NCBI RefSeq assembly: GCF_003053845.1
Contig: NZ_QAYG01000005.1
Span: forward strand, 248,001 to 312,000
Direction: 5' to 3'
DNA: 64,000 nt
DNA from: Breoghania corrubedonensis
GTDB taxonomy: Bacteria > Pseudomonadota > Alphaproteobacteria > Rhizobiales > Stappiaceae
Both the position numbers and the translations under genes were made by a program. This document shows, piece by piece, positions 1 to 8,582 of the stretch. Under the pieces are notes generated by a model. It worked only from the letters and a program-made list of their open reading frames with translations, was not told the origin of the DNA and did no database searches. Each line of letters begins with the position of its first letter. Position 1 is the stretch's first letter.

Positions 1-620
1 GCAAGTCGTCCGCTGGAAAGAACGTCGGCCACCCGGCGGCGCACCGCTTCCGGATCGTGAATGACCGCCCCCTCTACTCCGCGTGGCGCAAGCCGGCCGG
101 GTGCCGTATAGCCACGGTCCGCGAGGAACGACCAGATCACGGTCAGCCCCTGCCGCTCGGCCTCGCGGGAGGCTTCGGTATCGGGGAGCCCGATGAACTT
201 CAGGTTCGCGTCGAATGCCTTGATCGCACCAATAAGAACTTTCGCGACGTCCGTGTCGGCGAACGAGAGGTTTCCGAGCGCGCCATGGAAGTTCGCATGG
301 GTCAGCCGCAAGCCGCGGTGAGCCGCCAGTGCCGCGAGGGCGCCGAGCTGGGCAATCACCATCAACTCCAGCTCCTTCGCCGACATATGCAGCTTGCGGC
401 GGCCGAATCCCGCCCGATCGGGATAGCCGATATGGGCACCTACCTTGACACCGTTCTCGCCCGCAAGCGTCAGCGTTTTCTCCATGGTCTGAGGGTCGCC
501 CGCATGGCCGCCGCTCGCGATATTGGCGGAGGTGACCAGCGGCATCAGCGCCGCGTCATCGGCAATGACATAGGGGCCGAAGCCTTCTCCGAGATCGGAA
601 TTGACGTCGATTTCTCTCAT
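1..620 (-). CDS. pxpA: PxpA-type (LamB/YcsF family) 5-oxoprolinase subunit A, 3' end missing
   Basis: The first ~206 residues of a LamB/YcsF protein, cut by the left edge; the family is usually about 250 residues, so roughly 45 are missing. The N-terminus reads MREIDVNSDLGEGFG, the family signature, followed by SANIASGGHAGDP near residue 35 and a GFGRR motif. Known relatives join PxpB and PxpC in ATP-dependent opening of 5-oxoproline to glutamate in the cytoplasm. Two normally conserved blocks differ: the usual ANIACGFHAGD is ANIASGGHAGD, and the usual HVKPHGALYN is HANFHGALGN, so the lysine and proline are lost. This suggests a divergent subgroup whose substrate may not be 5-oxoproline (inference). 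The start codon overlaps the end of the upstream gene by 4 bases (ATGA), implying translational coupling. Confidence 0.85.
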   Translation of the reverse strand, partial: MREIDVNSDLGEGFGPYVIADDAALMPLVTSANIASGGHAGDPQTMEKTLTLAGENGVKVGAHIGYPDRAGFGRRKLHMSAKELELMVIAQLGALAALAAHRGLRLTHANFHGALGNLSFADTDVAKVLIGAIKAFDANLKFIGLPDTEASREAERQGLTVIWSFLADRGYTAPGRLAPRGVEGAVIHDPEAVRRRVADVLSSGRL

Positions 621-1609
621 TCGTTCGGTCTTCTCATGAATGCGCCCGGTGCAGGCGGGATCCCTCGGCGCGCGACGGCCCGGATGCGATGTTCTTCGAC
701 GGCATCCGCCGCACGCGCTTCGTCGAGCGTGACCGCCTGGAACCGGACCGTCTCGCCGAGCGGCACCTGGGCGATGCGGTGGAGATCGGCGGCGATCACG
801 GCTCCGAGCTTCGGATATCCGCCGCAGGTGTTGGCCTCCTGAAGCTGCACGACCGGTTGGCCCGAAGGCGGCAACTGGATGGTGCCCGGCAGGATGCCGT
901 GAGAGAGCAGTTCACGCCGATGCATGGGCACCAGTTCCGGGCCCTCCAGCCGGCTGCCGTTACGGTTGCTGTCAAAGGAAACGGTCCAATCGGTTTCCAT
1001 AAAGAGCCGCTGGTTGGCATCGTCGTAGTCGTCCCACTCTGCTGCCGGCACGAAGCGCAGCACGCGCTCTTGCGCGCCCTTGGCGAAGAGATGCAGATAA
1101 TGGGCCCGCCCCAGTCCGGTGCCTTCGATTTCCGTGCCGAGCCGCGGGCGGCGGGCATGCAGCCGGTCGCCCGGCCGCAGCATGCGTCCGTCCAGCCCGC
1201 CGAAGCCGCCCTTGAGATCGGTTGCACGCGCGCCCATCACCACCGGCACGTCGATGCCGCCGCCGACGGCGAGATAGATCCGCATGCCGCTTTCGGAAAA
1301 TCCGGCTTTCAGGCGCTGGCCCGCATGCACCGTCTGCGCCCACCAGCGCGGAATGGCTCCGTCATCGATGAACATTTCGACCGCGGCACCGGAAATCGCA
1401 ATGTCGACGCTCTCGGTGAACAGGATCTCGAAGTCGCCGTAGGTGAATTCGATGCCTGCCGCCGCATCGTCGTTGCCGATCATGCGGTTGGCGATGCGGA
1501 GCGCGCGCGCATCCATCGCGCCGGAGGACCCGACGCCGATGCTGCGAAGGCCCGTGCGTCCCAGATCCTGGATCGAGGCGAGCGGCCCCGGATTGACGAT
1601 CTCGATCAA
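617..1609 (-). CDS. pxpC: PxpC-type 5-oxoprolinase subunit C (biotin-dependent carboxyltransferase-like family)
   Basis: A 330-residue protein of the KipA/PxpC family, normal in length. It opens with the family signature IEIVNPGPLASIQDLGRTG and continues with GSSGAMDARALRIANRMIGN. In the typical system it forms the PxpB-PxpC complex that phosphorylates or opens the oxoproline ring together with PxpA. The fold resembles carboxyltransferase domains, which explains frequent mis-annotation as urea carboxylase or allophanate hydrolase. It overlaps the upstream pxpB by 4 bases and the downstream pxpA by 4 bases, so the three are a tight translational unit. Confidence 0.88.
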   Translation of the reverse strand: MIEIVNPGPLASIQDLGRTGLRSIGVGSSGAMDARALRIANRMIGNDDAAAGIEFTYGDFEILFTESVDIAISGAAVEMFIDDGAIPRWWAQTVHAGQRLKAGFSESGMRIYLAVGGGIDVPVVMGARATDLKGGFGGLDGRMLRPGDRLHARRPRLGTEIEGTGLGRAHYLHLFAKGAQERVLRFVPAAEWDDYDDANQRLFMETDWTVSFDSNRNGSRLEGPELVPMHRRELLSHGILPGTIQLPPSGQPVVQLQEANTCGGYPKLGAVIAADLHRIAQVPLGETVRFQAVTLDEARAADAVEEHRIRAVARRGIPPAPGAFMRRPNE

Positions 1610-2274
1610 CTCAGAACCTCCACGGAACGGAAACGGATGCGATCGCCCGGCGCGATGAGCGAAGGCTGGGCGGCTGCCGGATCGAAGAAGTCGAGTTCGG
1701 TGTGGCCGATGATGTGCCAGCCGGATGGCGAGGTGCGCGACAGCACACCGGCCTGCGCACCACCGATGATGATGCTGCCGGCGACGACGCGGAGCCGAGG
1801 CGTCGTTCGGCGCGGCGTGGCGAGACTGGGATCAAGGCCGCCGAGATAGCCGAAGCCGGGCTGGCTGCCCAGCGCATAGACCGTGTATTCGGGAGCGGAG
1901 TGGATTTCGACCGCCTCGCGAACCGTCAGGTCACGGCTGGAGGCGATCCAGCCGAGATCCTCGCCCATCTCCCCACCGTAGACGACCGGCACCTCGATCA
2001 GCCGGCCGGGTTCGCGCAGCGGCTCGGTCTCGTTCCACAGCGTGCCAAGCCGTGGTGCGAACCGCTCCGTGGCCACCTCGTCGTACAGGATCGCCAGGAC
2101 ACTGTGCACGCCCGGCACCGTCTCCCGCACTTCCTTCAGGTCATTGAGCTCCCGGGCGAAGGCCCAGATGCGGCGTTGAACATCAAGAACCATCGGGCCG
2201 GGCACCTCGAAGAGCAGCGCCCGTTCGCCCAGATGGGATATGCGGAAATTCGTGTCGGTCATGGCAGGCTTCAT
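1606..2274 (-). CDS. pxpB: PxpB-type 5-oxoprolinase subunit B (KipI family)
   Basis: A 222-residue KipI-family protein. The N-terminal region has the expected GERALLFEVPG element and the C-terminal half carries VVYGGEMGEDL followed by PGFGYLGGLDPSLATPRR, matching the family's conserved P-G-F-x-Y-L-G-G stretch. It is the partner of the PxpC protein encoded immediately downstream with a 4-base overlap. The first ATG (2274) and a second ATG (2262) are both possible; neither has a strong ribosome binding site. A 78-base gap separates it from the RraA-type gene upstream, so the five genes from 4205 to 1 probably form one operon. Confidence 0.88.
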   Translation of the reverse strand: MKPAMTDTNFRISHLGERALLFEVPGPMVLDVQRRIWAFARELNDLKEVRETVPGVHSVLAILYDEVATERFAPRLGTLWNETEPLREPGRLIEVPVVYGGEMGEDLGWIASSRDLTVREAVEIHSAPEYTVYALGSQPGFGYLGGLDPSLATPRRTTPRLRVVAGSIIIGGAQAGVLSRTSPSGWHIIGHTELDFFDPAAAQPSLIAPGDRIRFRSVEVLS

Positions 2275-2352
2275 CTTGGTTGGGGCAGGGCGCGAGGCGC
2301 GCCATGTCCGGAAAGACCGGGCGGGGTGCCGCGCCGGGGCACGGCGACCGGA

Positions 2353-2979
2353 TCATTTGCCGTAGGCCCCGGCGTAGGTGCCGTTGGCGATGGAGGCGAG
2401 AATGTCTGCCTCCTTCTCCTGCTGCCTGAGCGTCGCGGCAAGGAGGTCTTCGGCGATCGAAGGCGGGAAGGCGACGATACCATCGCAATCGCCGACGACG
2501 ATATCTCCCGGAGAAATGACGAGCCCGCCGATGCTGACGGGAATGTCGAGCTTGCCGGGGCCGTTCTTGTAGGGGCCGAGATGAGAGACCGCGCGCGCGA
2601 AGACCGGGAAGTCGTCGGCCGCAAGGGCGTCGGCATCGCGAACGGCGCCGTCGAGCACCATGCCCGCCGCGCCCCTGGACCTGGCGATCGCGGACATGAT
2701 CTCGCCGATCAGCGCCCGGTCCTCGTATCCGCCGCCATCGACGACCACGATATCGCCCGGCTGGACAAGCTCGAAGGCCTTGTAGATGAAGAGATTGTCA
2801 CCCGGATTGGTGCGCACGGTACGCGCGCGCCCCGCCATGCGGCTTCCCTTGTGAAACGGGCGGATTCCCCGCGCGCCGACCGCGCGTTCCATATTGTCGC
2901 TGATGTTGGGGACAGGGCATTCCCTGAACGCCGCGATCAGGCGATCAACGGTTTCCTTGTCGGGAGTGGAAGACGTCAT
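2353..2979 (-). CDS. RraA-family aldolase/decarboxylase-like protein
   Basis: A 208-residue protein of the RraA / 4-hydroxy-4-methyl-2-oxoglutarate aldolase fold. I start it at the ATG at 2979 (MTSSTPDKETVD); the frame stays open further upstream, but that sequence is opposite the aminotransferase gene and has no family resemblance. Family active-site elements are visible: GEIMS around residues 92-96, and VLDGAVRDADAL with the Arg-Asp pair at residues 114-115. Enzymatic members cleave or decarboxylate 4-hydroxy-2-oxo acids and oxaloacetate with a divalent metal; others are RNase E inhibitors. The catabolic neighbours favour an enzyme. The substrate is unknown. It lies 20 bases downstream of the aminotransferase gene. 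Confidence 0.85.
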   Translation of the reverse strand: MTSSTPDKETVDRLIAAFRECPVPNISDNMERAVGARGIRPFHKGSRMAGRARTVRTNPGDNLFIYKAFELVQPGDIVVVDGGGYEDRALIGEIMSAIARSRGAAGMVLDGAVRDADALAADDFPVFARAVSHLGPYKNGPGKLDIPVSIGGLVISPGDIVVGDCDGIVAFPPSIAEDLLAATLRQQEKEADILASIANGTYAGAYGK

Positions 2980-2999
2980 CTGACTGGTTTTCCTGATAA

Positions 3000-4205
3000 T
3001 TAGTCGGAAAGCTTGGCGATGGCAGCGCCGATGGCGGTGCAACCGGAGCGGATGGTGGCCGTGGAGGTCGCAAACGAAAGGCGCAGGAAACCCGGCATCC
3101 CGTAGGACGTGCCGTCCATCACCGCGACGCCGGCCTCGTCGAGCAGATAGGTGACAAGCTCGAGATCGGTGTCGATGGCGCCATCCGGTCCCTTGCGGCC
3201 CAGAAGCGGGCGGATGTCCGGGAAGACATAGAACGCGCCGCCGGGCGTCGAGCAGGTCACGCCGGGAATGTCGTTCAGCATGGAGACGATGAGATCGCGG
3301 CGTTCCCGGTAGATCGCGACCATGTCGGCGATGGGCTTCTGGTCGCCGCGCAGCGCTTCCACCGCCGCCGTCTGTGCAAAGGCCGTGGTGCACGTCGTCG
3401 ACTGGCCGATCAGCTTGATGATCGCCTTGATCAGGTTCGCCGGACCTGCCGCATAGCCGATACGCCAGCCGGTCATCGCATAGGCCTTGGACATGCCGTT
3501 GACGATCAGACAGCGCTCTTTCATGCCGGGGGCCAGGGAGACCGGCGAGCAGTTGCGGATGCCGTCAAAGACGATCTTCTCGTAGATCTCGTCCGTCATG
3601 ACCGCGACATGGGGATGGCGTTCCAGAACCTCGATGAGCGCCGCCCAATGTTCCCTTTCGAGCACCGCGCCCGAGGGATTCGAAGGGGAATTCACGATCA
3701 GCCAGCGCGTCTTCGGCGTGATCGCGGCCTCGAGCGCCTCCGGCGTCAGGCGAAAGCCGGTCTCCGGCGGACATTCGACAATGACCGGGACAGCGCCGTT
3801 GAGGCGGACGATATCGGGATAGCTGACCCAATAGGGGGCGGGAATGACAACCTCGTCGCCGCTTTCCAGCGTCGCGGCAAAGGCCTCGTAGATGATCTGC
3901 TTGGCCCCGGCGGCAACGACGATTTCATCGGGCGTATAGGTGACGGCATTGTCGCGCGCGAGCTTCTCGCAGATCGCCTTGCGCAGGTCGAGCTTGCCGG
4001 CGGAGCCTGTGTAATGGGTGTCCCCGCCGCGCAGGGCCGAAACGCCGGCCTCGATGATCGCCTCCGGGGTGTCCTGGTCCGGCTCGCCCAGCGTGAAATC
4101 GAGAATCGTGCGGCCCTGGGCCTGGAGTTCTGTCACACGCTGCTTGGCAGCAATGCTCGCCGACGGCTTGAGAGCCTGGACCTTCTTCGAAAGCGCAATC
4201 GCCAT
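3000..4205 (-). CDS. PLP-dependent class I/II aminotransferase (aspartate aminotransferase-like)
   Basis: A 401-residue fold-type I aminotransferase, cytoplasmic and of normal length. Visible signatures are DFTLGEPDQDTP (residues 37-48), the SNPSG loop (175-179), TDEIY with the PLP-binding Asp205, and SKAYAMTGWRIGYAAGP, where Lys240 is the expected Schiff-base lysine. The start at ATG 4205 (MAIALSKKVQALKPS) matches the usual N-terminus of Rhizobiales aspartate aminotransferases; an earlier in-frame ATG at 4268 would add an unlikely tail. It is the first gene of the unit containing the RraA-type and PxpBCA-type genes. Context suggests it transaminates an amino acid released by that pathway, but the substrate cannot be told from sequence. 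Confidence 0.92.
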   Translation of the reverse strand: MAIALSKKVQALKPSASIAAKQRVTELQAQGRTILDFTLGEPDQDTPEAIIEAGVSALRGGDTHYTGSAGKLDLRKAICEKLARDNAVTYTPDEIVVAAGAKQIIYEAFAATLESGDEVVIPAPYWVSYPDIVRLNGAVPVIVECPPETGFRLTPEALEAAITPKTRWLIVNSPSNPSGAVLEREHWAALIEVLERHPHVAVMTDEIYEKIVFDGIRNCSPVSLAPGMKERCLIVNGMSKAYAMTGWRIGYAAGPANLIKAIIKLIGQSTTCTTAFAQTAAVEALRGDQKPIADMVAIYRERRDLIVSMLNDIPGVTCSTPGGAFYVFPDIRPLLGRKGPDGAIDTDLELVTYLLDEAGVAVMDGTSYGMPGFLRLSFATSTATIRSGCTAIGAAIAKLSD

Positions 4206-4370
4206 AATGGGAGAAACCTTGATACCGCGTAAGGACGAGGCGCAAAGGTAAGACGGGGGAATAATCAATAAAAAGAGATATTAGCGACTATCAATTCATT
4301 CCAATACGTCATGCCATGCGACCCCCGGCCGAAGCCGGCACCCGTGGCAATCGCCCGTGACGGCACACTG
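4206..4370. promoter_or_regulatory. AT-rich promoter region upstream of the aminotransferase operon
   Basis: This gap between the LysR gene (ends 4371) and the aminotransferase start holds an AT-rich stretch around 4260-4310, clearly poorer in GC than its surroundings. It is the natural location for the operon promoter and a LysR binding site. No individual box could be fixed with confidence. Confidence 0.4.
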
Positions 4371-5279
4371 TCAGCTTTGAAAGCTGCATTCGAAATCCGC
4401 ACAACTCGCGGCGATCTCGGCCACATGGTGGATCAACGAATGAGGGCGGTCCTCGCGGTACATGGCGACGTAGGGAACGGGCGGAAGGCTTTCCTCGGTG
4501 CGGATGATCTCGAGCTGACCACTGTCAACCAGATGCGAGAAGCAGTGTTTTGGTAGGTAGCTGACGCCGAGCCCGGCGACAGCGAGCCCCAACAGCGCGG
4601 TCATGCTGTCGGAGGTCAGTGCCTCCTGAACGGCTATGCCCTGCGATTGCAGCCACTTGTTGAGCAGGATGCCGGAACCCGACTGGCTGCCCTGCATCAG
4701 CATCGGATATTCCGCCAGATCGCGCACCGAATGGGGACGGCTCGTATCGATGAGCCCCTTCTTCGCCATCCAGACGTTCTCGACCTCCGCCAACGGCAGC
4801 GAAAAGAACTCCGGCATCCGGAAGGCGCTGGGAACGATGATGAGATCGAGGTGATCGTCCTCGAGCGCTGAGAAAAGGGTCCGGCTCATGTCGACCGCCG
4901 GCGAGATCTTCAGCGCGGGATAATGCTCGCGAAGCACGCCGACAAGACGGGGCAGCCAGGTCATCGCGGTGAGTTCGGTAACGCCCAGGCGCAGCAGCCG
5001 CGGCCGACCGGTTTCGCTCGCCCGTACGTCCGCGATCTGATCGTGCAGGACGAGCATCTTCTCGGCAATGGCGAGCAGTTCCTCCCCCTTTGCCGACAGC
5101 CGTGCACCGCGCTGGCTGCGATCGAATATCTCGATGGCGGAAGCACGTTCCAGTTCCTGCATGCGTTTTGAGACGGCGGACTGAGAGGTCGCAAGCCGCG
5201 ATGCGGCACGCTCGAACGTCCCCAGACGGGCGATCCAGTAGAGTGTTTCGAGCTGCTTGAGGGTGATCTGGCTGTTCAT
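4371..5279 (-). CDS. LysR-family transcriptional regulator
   Basis: A 302-residue LysR regulator. The N-terminal winged helix-turn-helix is complete (residues about 5-65: LKQLETLYWIARLGTF, then AASRLATSQSAVSKRMQELE), followed by a periplasmic-binding-protein-like effector domain. It is transcribed in the same direction as the aminotransferase/RraA/Pxp genes 165 bases downstream, so it is a good candidate for their regulator. LysR genes are more often divergent from their targets, so this is inference. The effector is unknown. Confidence 0.93.
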   Translation of the reverse strand: MNSQITLKQLETLYWIARLGTFERAASRLATSQSAVSKRMQELERASAIEIFDRSQRGARLSAKGEELLAIAEKMLVLHDQIADVRASETGRPRLLRLGVTELTAMTWLPRLVGVLREHYPALKISPAVDMSRTLFSALEDDHLDLIIVPSAFRMPEFFSLPLAEVENVWMAKKGLIDTSRPHSVRDLAEYPMLMQGSQSGSGILLNKWLQSQGIAVQEALTSDSMTALLGLAVAGLGVSYLPKHCFSHLVDSGQLEIIRTEESLPPVPYVAMYREDRPHSLIHHVAEIAASCADFECSFQS

Positions 5280-5484
5280 GGCACGGCGCTGCTCGGCAGG
5301 TGGATATTCGTCGGGCGAACACGCGAAGGCTAGTTCATAGGAGCGAAGGATATGTAAAGAGGGTCAGCGGGCACCCGGCATGATTTCGAGAGCACGACGG
5401 CCTGCCACGCCGACCGATCACGGATCTCATCGGGCCGTCGGAGGGGGCAGGGCGGGAACGCAGGCTTGCGGGCGGCAACGCCGC

Positions 5485-6366
5485 TCAGTTTTTTCGTTCC
5501 AGGCGCGCGAAGAACACGACAGTGATCACCAGCACGATCATCAGGAGGATGAAGGCCGCCGCATTGCCCTCGTTGAGGGAGAGGCCCTGAAAGGCGCGCT
5601 TGTAGGCGAAGAAGGACAGAAGCTCGGTGGATACGCCCGGCCCGCCCTTCGTAAGCACGTAGATCAGGTCGTAGGTGCGAAACTCGTTGATGAGCTGGAT
5701 GATGATGGCAATGGCCGAGATCGGGCGCAACAACGGCAGGGTGATGTACCAGAATTGCTGGAAAGCACTCGCGCCATCGACTTCCGCCGCCTCGTAAGGA
5801 TCCTTCGGCAGCGAGGCAAGGCCGGCGGATAACAACAGCACCACGAACGAGGTTTGCTGCCAGATATCGATCCCGACCATCGTCGACAGCGCGAGATCGG
5901 AATTGCCGAGCCAGTCCACCGCAGGCAGGCCCATTCCAATCAGGGTCTGGTTGACGATGCCGAGATTGGGTTGCAGCAACATGCGCCAGATCAGGGCGAC
6001 GGCCACCGGTGACATCGCCATGGGCAGGGTGAGGATCGCGAAATAGACGGGGCGCAGATGGAACGTGCGCTGAAGCATGAGCGCGATGGCGAGCCCGATG
6101 ACGAACTCGCCGACCACCGTCGCCACCGAATAGCGGATCGTCAGGAACAGAGAATGCCAGAACAGGCTCTCGCCCATGATCGAAATGAAATTGTCAAAGC
6201 CGACAAAGGGCGCGAGGTGCGGCTTGAGCAGCGTCATGGAGGAAAGCGAGATCGCCAGCGCATAGAGGAGCGGAAAGCCCATCGTGATGGCAAGCGCGGA
6301 AAGTCCCGGCGCGGCGAAGGCCCAGCCGGTTCGTCTGCGTCTGTCCAGCGAGCTGAAAAGTGACAT
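5485..6366 (-). CDS. ABC sugar transporter permease, MalF-like (CUT1 family)
   Basis: A 293-residue inner-membrane permease with about six transmembrane segments. The cytoplasmic EAA loop that docks on the ATPase is clear: EAAEVDGASAFQQFWYITLP near residues 190-210. A ribosome binding site (AGGAG) lies about 9 bases before the ATG at 6366. It is the last gene of the unit SDR-ATPase-permease-binding protein-permease. With the permease at 7781-8578 it should form the membrane channel of a carbohydrate importer. The substrate is not evident from sequence; the linked SDR and FGGY kinase suggest a polyol or ketose. Confidence 0.93.
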   Translation of the reverse strand: MSLFSSLDRRRRTGWAFAAPGLSALAITMGFPLLYALAISLSSMTLLKPHLAPFVGFDNFISIMGESLFWHSLFLTIRYSVATVVGEFVIGLAIALMLQRTFHLRPVYFAILTLPMAMSPVAVALIWRMLLQPNLGIVNQTLIGMGLPAVDWLGNSDLALSTMVGIDIWQQTSFVVLLLSAGLASLPKDPYEAAEVDGASAFQQFWYITLPLLRPISAIAIIIQLINEFRTYDLIYVLTKGGPGVSTELLSFFAYKRAFQGLSLNEGNAAAFILLMIVLVITVVFFARLERKN

Positions 6367-6390
6367 TCACGCTCTCCTGCGCGGGGAAGT

Positions 6391-6423
6391 GCTTCCAGGC
6401 CCTGTTCGCAAGGGTCTGGAAGC
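6391..6423 (-). promoter_or_regulatory. Stem-loop between binding-protein and permease genes
   Basis: Arms GCTTCCAG (6391-6398) and CTGGAAGC (6416-6423) pair perfectly and extend through one mismatch into CCCT/AGGG, giving a 12-pair stem with a 7-base loop. It starts 22 bases after the binding-protein stop codon and precedes the permease ribosome binding site. No U-tract follows, so it looks like an mRNA-stabilising or attenuating hairpin of the malE-malF kind and not a full terminator. Confidence 0.6.
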
Positions 6424-6445
6424 GCCGTAGATATTTCGTGGCGGT

Positions 6446-7723
6446 TTACTTGGAAAGCAGATCACTCAGACCTTTGGCGGCCGACGAAATCGCATCCGTG
6501 GCGGTGGTGTCGCCGCTGGCGGCAAGCGAAACCTGCGTGCCGAGCACATCCTCATACTGCGCGGAGTAGGTGAAGATGGGGAACGACTTGCCGCTCGCCA
6601 CCACGTCCATGCCATTGGCGTAGAACGGGTACTTCTCCAAAACGGCCTTATCCTGGAAAACGTCGGAGCGCACCGGCGCATGGCCTTCGAGCGCCCGCTT
6701 GATGGCGACATCCTTGCCCTGCACCCAGGTGATGAACGTCCACGCCGCATCCTTGGCATCGTCGGGCACGTTGGCCGGGATACCCCAGCCCCAGCCGCCG
6801 CTTTCGCCATGGCCGCCGGGCATGACGCCAAGCGACAGCTTGCCGGCGACCGCCGGGCAGGCGTCCTTGTTGTCGAGCTGCGGCAGCATCCACCAGTAGG
6901 TGACCATGGAGAACGCCTTGCCCGAGCACATCAGACGCATGGTGTCATCGAGCGTTGCCGAAAGCGCACCCGTCTGGGCTGCGTTCTGGATCGCATCGAC
7001 ATAGAGATCCAGCGCCTTCACGCCCGCGTCGCTGTCAAGCACGACCTTGTCGCCGTCCATGTAGTTCCCGCCCTCCGCAAAGAGGTAATTGGAGAACTCC
7101 ATGGCATTCGGATCGCCCTTCTGGCCCTGCATGGCAGCACCCGCGACACCGGCCTCGGCCTTCATGAATTTCGCGAGTTCGACATAGTCGGCAAGCGTTG
7201 ACGGCAGCTCCAGCTTCTTGCCGGTCTTTTCCTCGTAGGTCTTGGCGAGCTTCTCGTCCTTCAGCAGGTCGGTGCGGTAGATCACGCCCATCGAGTAGTT
7301 GTACATGGGCAGGATCGGCATCGCCTCATCGGTGGCGCCGAGCAGGTCCAGCGTGGAGGGGATGAAGGGCTTCAGGTCGAAGCCGGACTTTTCGACATAG
7401 GGCTTCAGGTCGGTCAACCAGCCGGCGGCGGGAAACTCGCCCGCCCACAGGAAGTCGACGGAGAGCAGGTTGTAATAGCTTTCCCCGGAGACGAGCTGGG
7501 CGACGAGCTTGTCGTGCATGTCGCCGTAGCCGACCTTTTCGAACTCGACCTTGATGCCCGTTTCCTTGGTGAACTCAGGCAGCATCTTTTCGATGATGGT
7601 CGTCTCAGGCACGTCTTCCATCAGGGCGTGGAGCGTTACGCTTTCCGCGCTGGCGATTGTGGTGGATGCGAGCAGGGCGAGTGCGACGGTACCGGCGTAT
7701 TTATATGTCTTATGTACGGTCAT
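6446..7723 (-). CDS. ABC transporter extracellular solute-binding protein (sugar)
   Basis: A 425-residue periplasmic substrate-binding protein of the family-1 (MalE-like) type. I start it at ATG 7723, preceded by a GAGAGG ribosome binding site; a longer frame begins at 7780 but adds an implausible leader. The first residues (MTVHKTYKYAG, then VALALLASTTIASA) are a Sec signal peptide with cleavage near ASA-ES, residues 24-26. The mature part shows the typical FTKETGIKVEFEKVGYGDMH element. It captures the ligand for the two permeases and ATPase encoded around it. The many tryptophans near residues 300-345 fit a sugar-stacking pocket, but the ligand is unknown. Confidence 0.93.
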   Translation of the reverse strand: MTVHKTYKYAGTVALALLASTTIASAESVTLHALMEDVPETTIIEKMLPEFTKETGIKVEFEKVGYGDMHDKLVAQLVSGESYYNLLSVDFLWAGEFPAAGWLTDLKPYVEKSGFDLKPFIPSTLDLLGATDEAMPILPMYNYSMGVIYRTDLLKDEKLAKTYEEKTGKKLELPSTLADYVELAKFMKAEAGVAGAAMQGQKGDPNAMEFSNYLFAEGGNYMDGDKVVLDSDAGVKALDLYVDAIQNAAQTGALSATLDDTMRLMCSGKAFSMVTYWWMLPQLDNKDACPAVAGKLSLGVMPGGHGESGGWGWGIPANVPDDAKDAAWTFITWVQGKDVAIKRALEGHAPVRSDVFQDKAVLEKYPFYANGMDVVASGKSFPIFTYSAQYEDVLGTQVSLAASGDTTATDAISSAAKGLSDLLSK

Positions 7724-7780
7724 GTGGGCAAACCTCTCTGGCAAGGAGATGCGGGGTGGCCTTTCAGGCCGGTTCGGCAA

Positions 7781-8578
7781 TCATTTGACACTGCCGAAGG
7801 AGAGACCCTGGACGAGATAGCGCTGGATGAAGCGCGACGCGATCATCAAGGGCAGGATAGCTAGTGAGACGCCTGCGGAAACCTTTGCGATTTCAACGCC
7901 GTTGGAGGTCTGCAGCGAGGCGAGGGCGACGGGCACGGTCGCCGTGCGCGGGCCGCCGAGAATGAGCGCGAAGAGGAACTCGTTCCACGACAGGATGAAG
8001 CCGAGGACGGCCGCCGCCGCGATGCCTGGGGCGGCAACCGGCAGCACGATGCGCCAGAAGGCGCCCCATGCGGTGGCGCCATCCGTCATCGCGGCACCCT
8101 CCAGATCGGACGGCACGGATTCAAAGAACCCCATCAGGATCCAGGTGAGGAAGGGGAGGTTCAGCGCCGCGTACACCAGCATCAGGCCGGGCAGCGAGTT
8201 CGTGAGGCCGACGGTGCGGTAGAACATGAAGGTGGGAAGGGCGAGTGCTACCGGCGGCAGCATCTGGGTCGCAAGCACCGAGAACCGTCCGGCTCGTCCG
8301 CTCGTGCGGAAGCGGGCAAAGGCATATCCGGTGGTGCATGCCAGCGGCATCGCGACAATGACCGAACCGACCGCGACCAGTATCGAGTTCAGATAGTTGT
8401 TGCCGAAGTGCTTGGTCGTGAAGAGCGCGACGTAATTGTCGAGCGTGAGTTCGGGCAGGATCTGGGAGCTGTAGGAAAGATGTTCGGGGACGAGGCTCGT
8501 TCTAAGAACCCACAGGATCGGCAGCAGCACCACCGCGGAGAAGAAGATCAGTCCGATATGGGAGACGATCCTGCGCAA
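7781..8578 (-). CDS. ABC sugar transporter permease, MalG-like (CUT1 family), TTG start
   Basis: A 265-residue inner-membrane permease with about six transmembrane segments. The EAA loop is visible as EGAAMTDGATAWGAFWRIVLP near residues 170-190. No ATG or GTG lies near the expected N-terminus, but a TTG at 8578 is preceded by a perfect AAGGAGG at a 9-base spacing, giving LLRRIVSHIGLIFFS as the first membrane entry. Frames that start further upstream run through the ATPase coding region and are unlikely. It overlaps nothing and starts 4 bases after the ATPase stop codon. It pairs with the MalF-like permease. Confidence 0.9.
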   Translation of the reverse strand: MRRIVSHIGLIFFSAVVLLPILWVLRTSLVPEHLSYSSQILPELTLDNYVALFTTKHFGNNYLNSILVAVGSVIVAMPLACTTGYAFARFRTSGRAGRFSVLATQMLPPVALALPTFMFYRTVGLTNSLPGLMLVYAALNLPFLTWILMGFFESVPSDLEGAAMTDGATAWGAFWRIVLPVAAPGIAAAAVLGFILSWNEFLFALILGGPRTATVPVALASLQTSNGVEIAKVSAGVSLAILPLMIASRFIQRYLVQGLSFGSVK

Positions 8579-8582
8579 GAGC

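Noticed and set aside
1702-3003. A 433-codon frame opposite pxpB and the RraA-type gene
   Set aside because: Antisense shadow; the minus-strand genes have family motifs and coupled starts.
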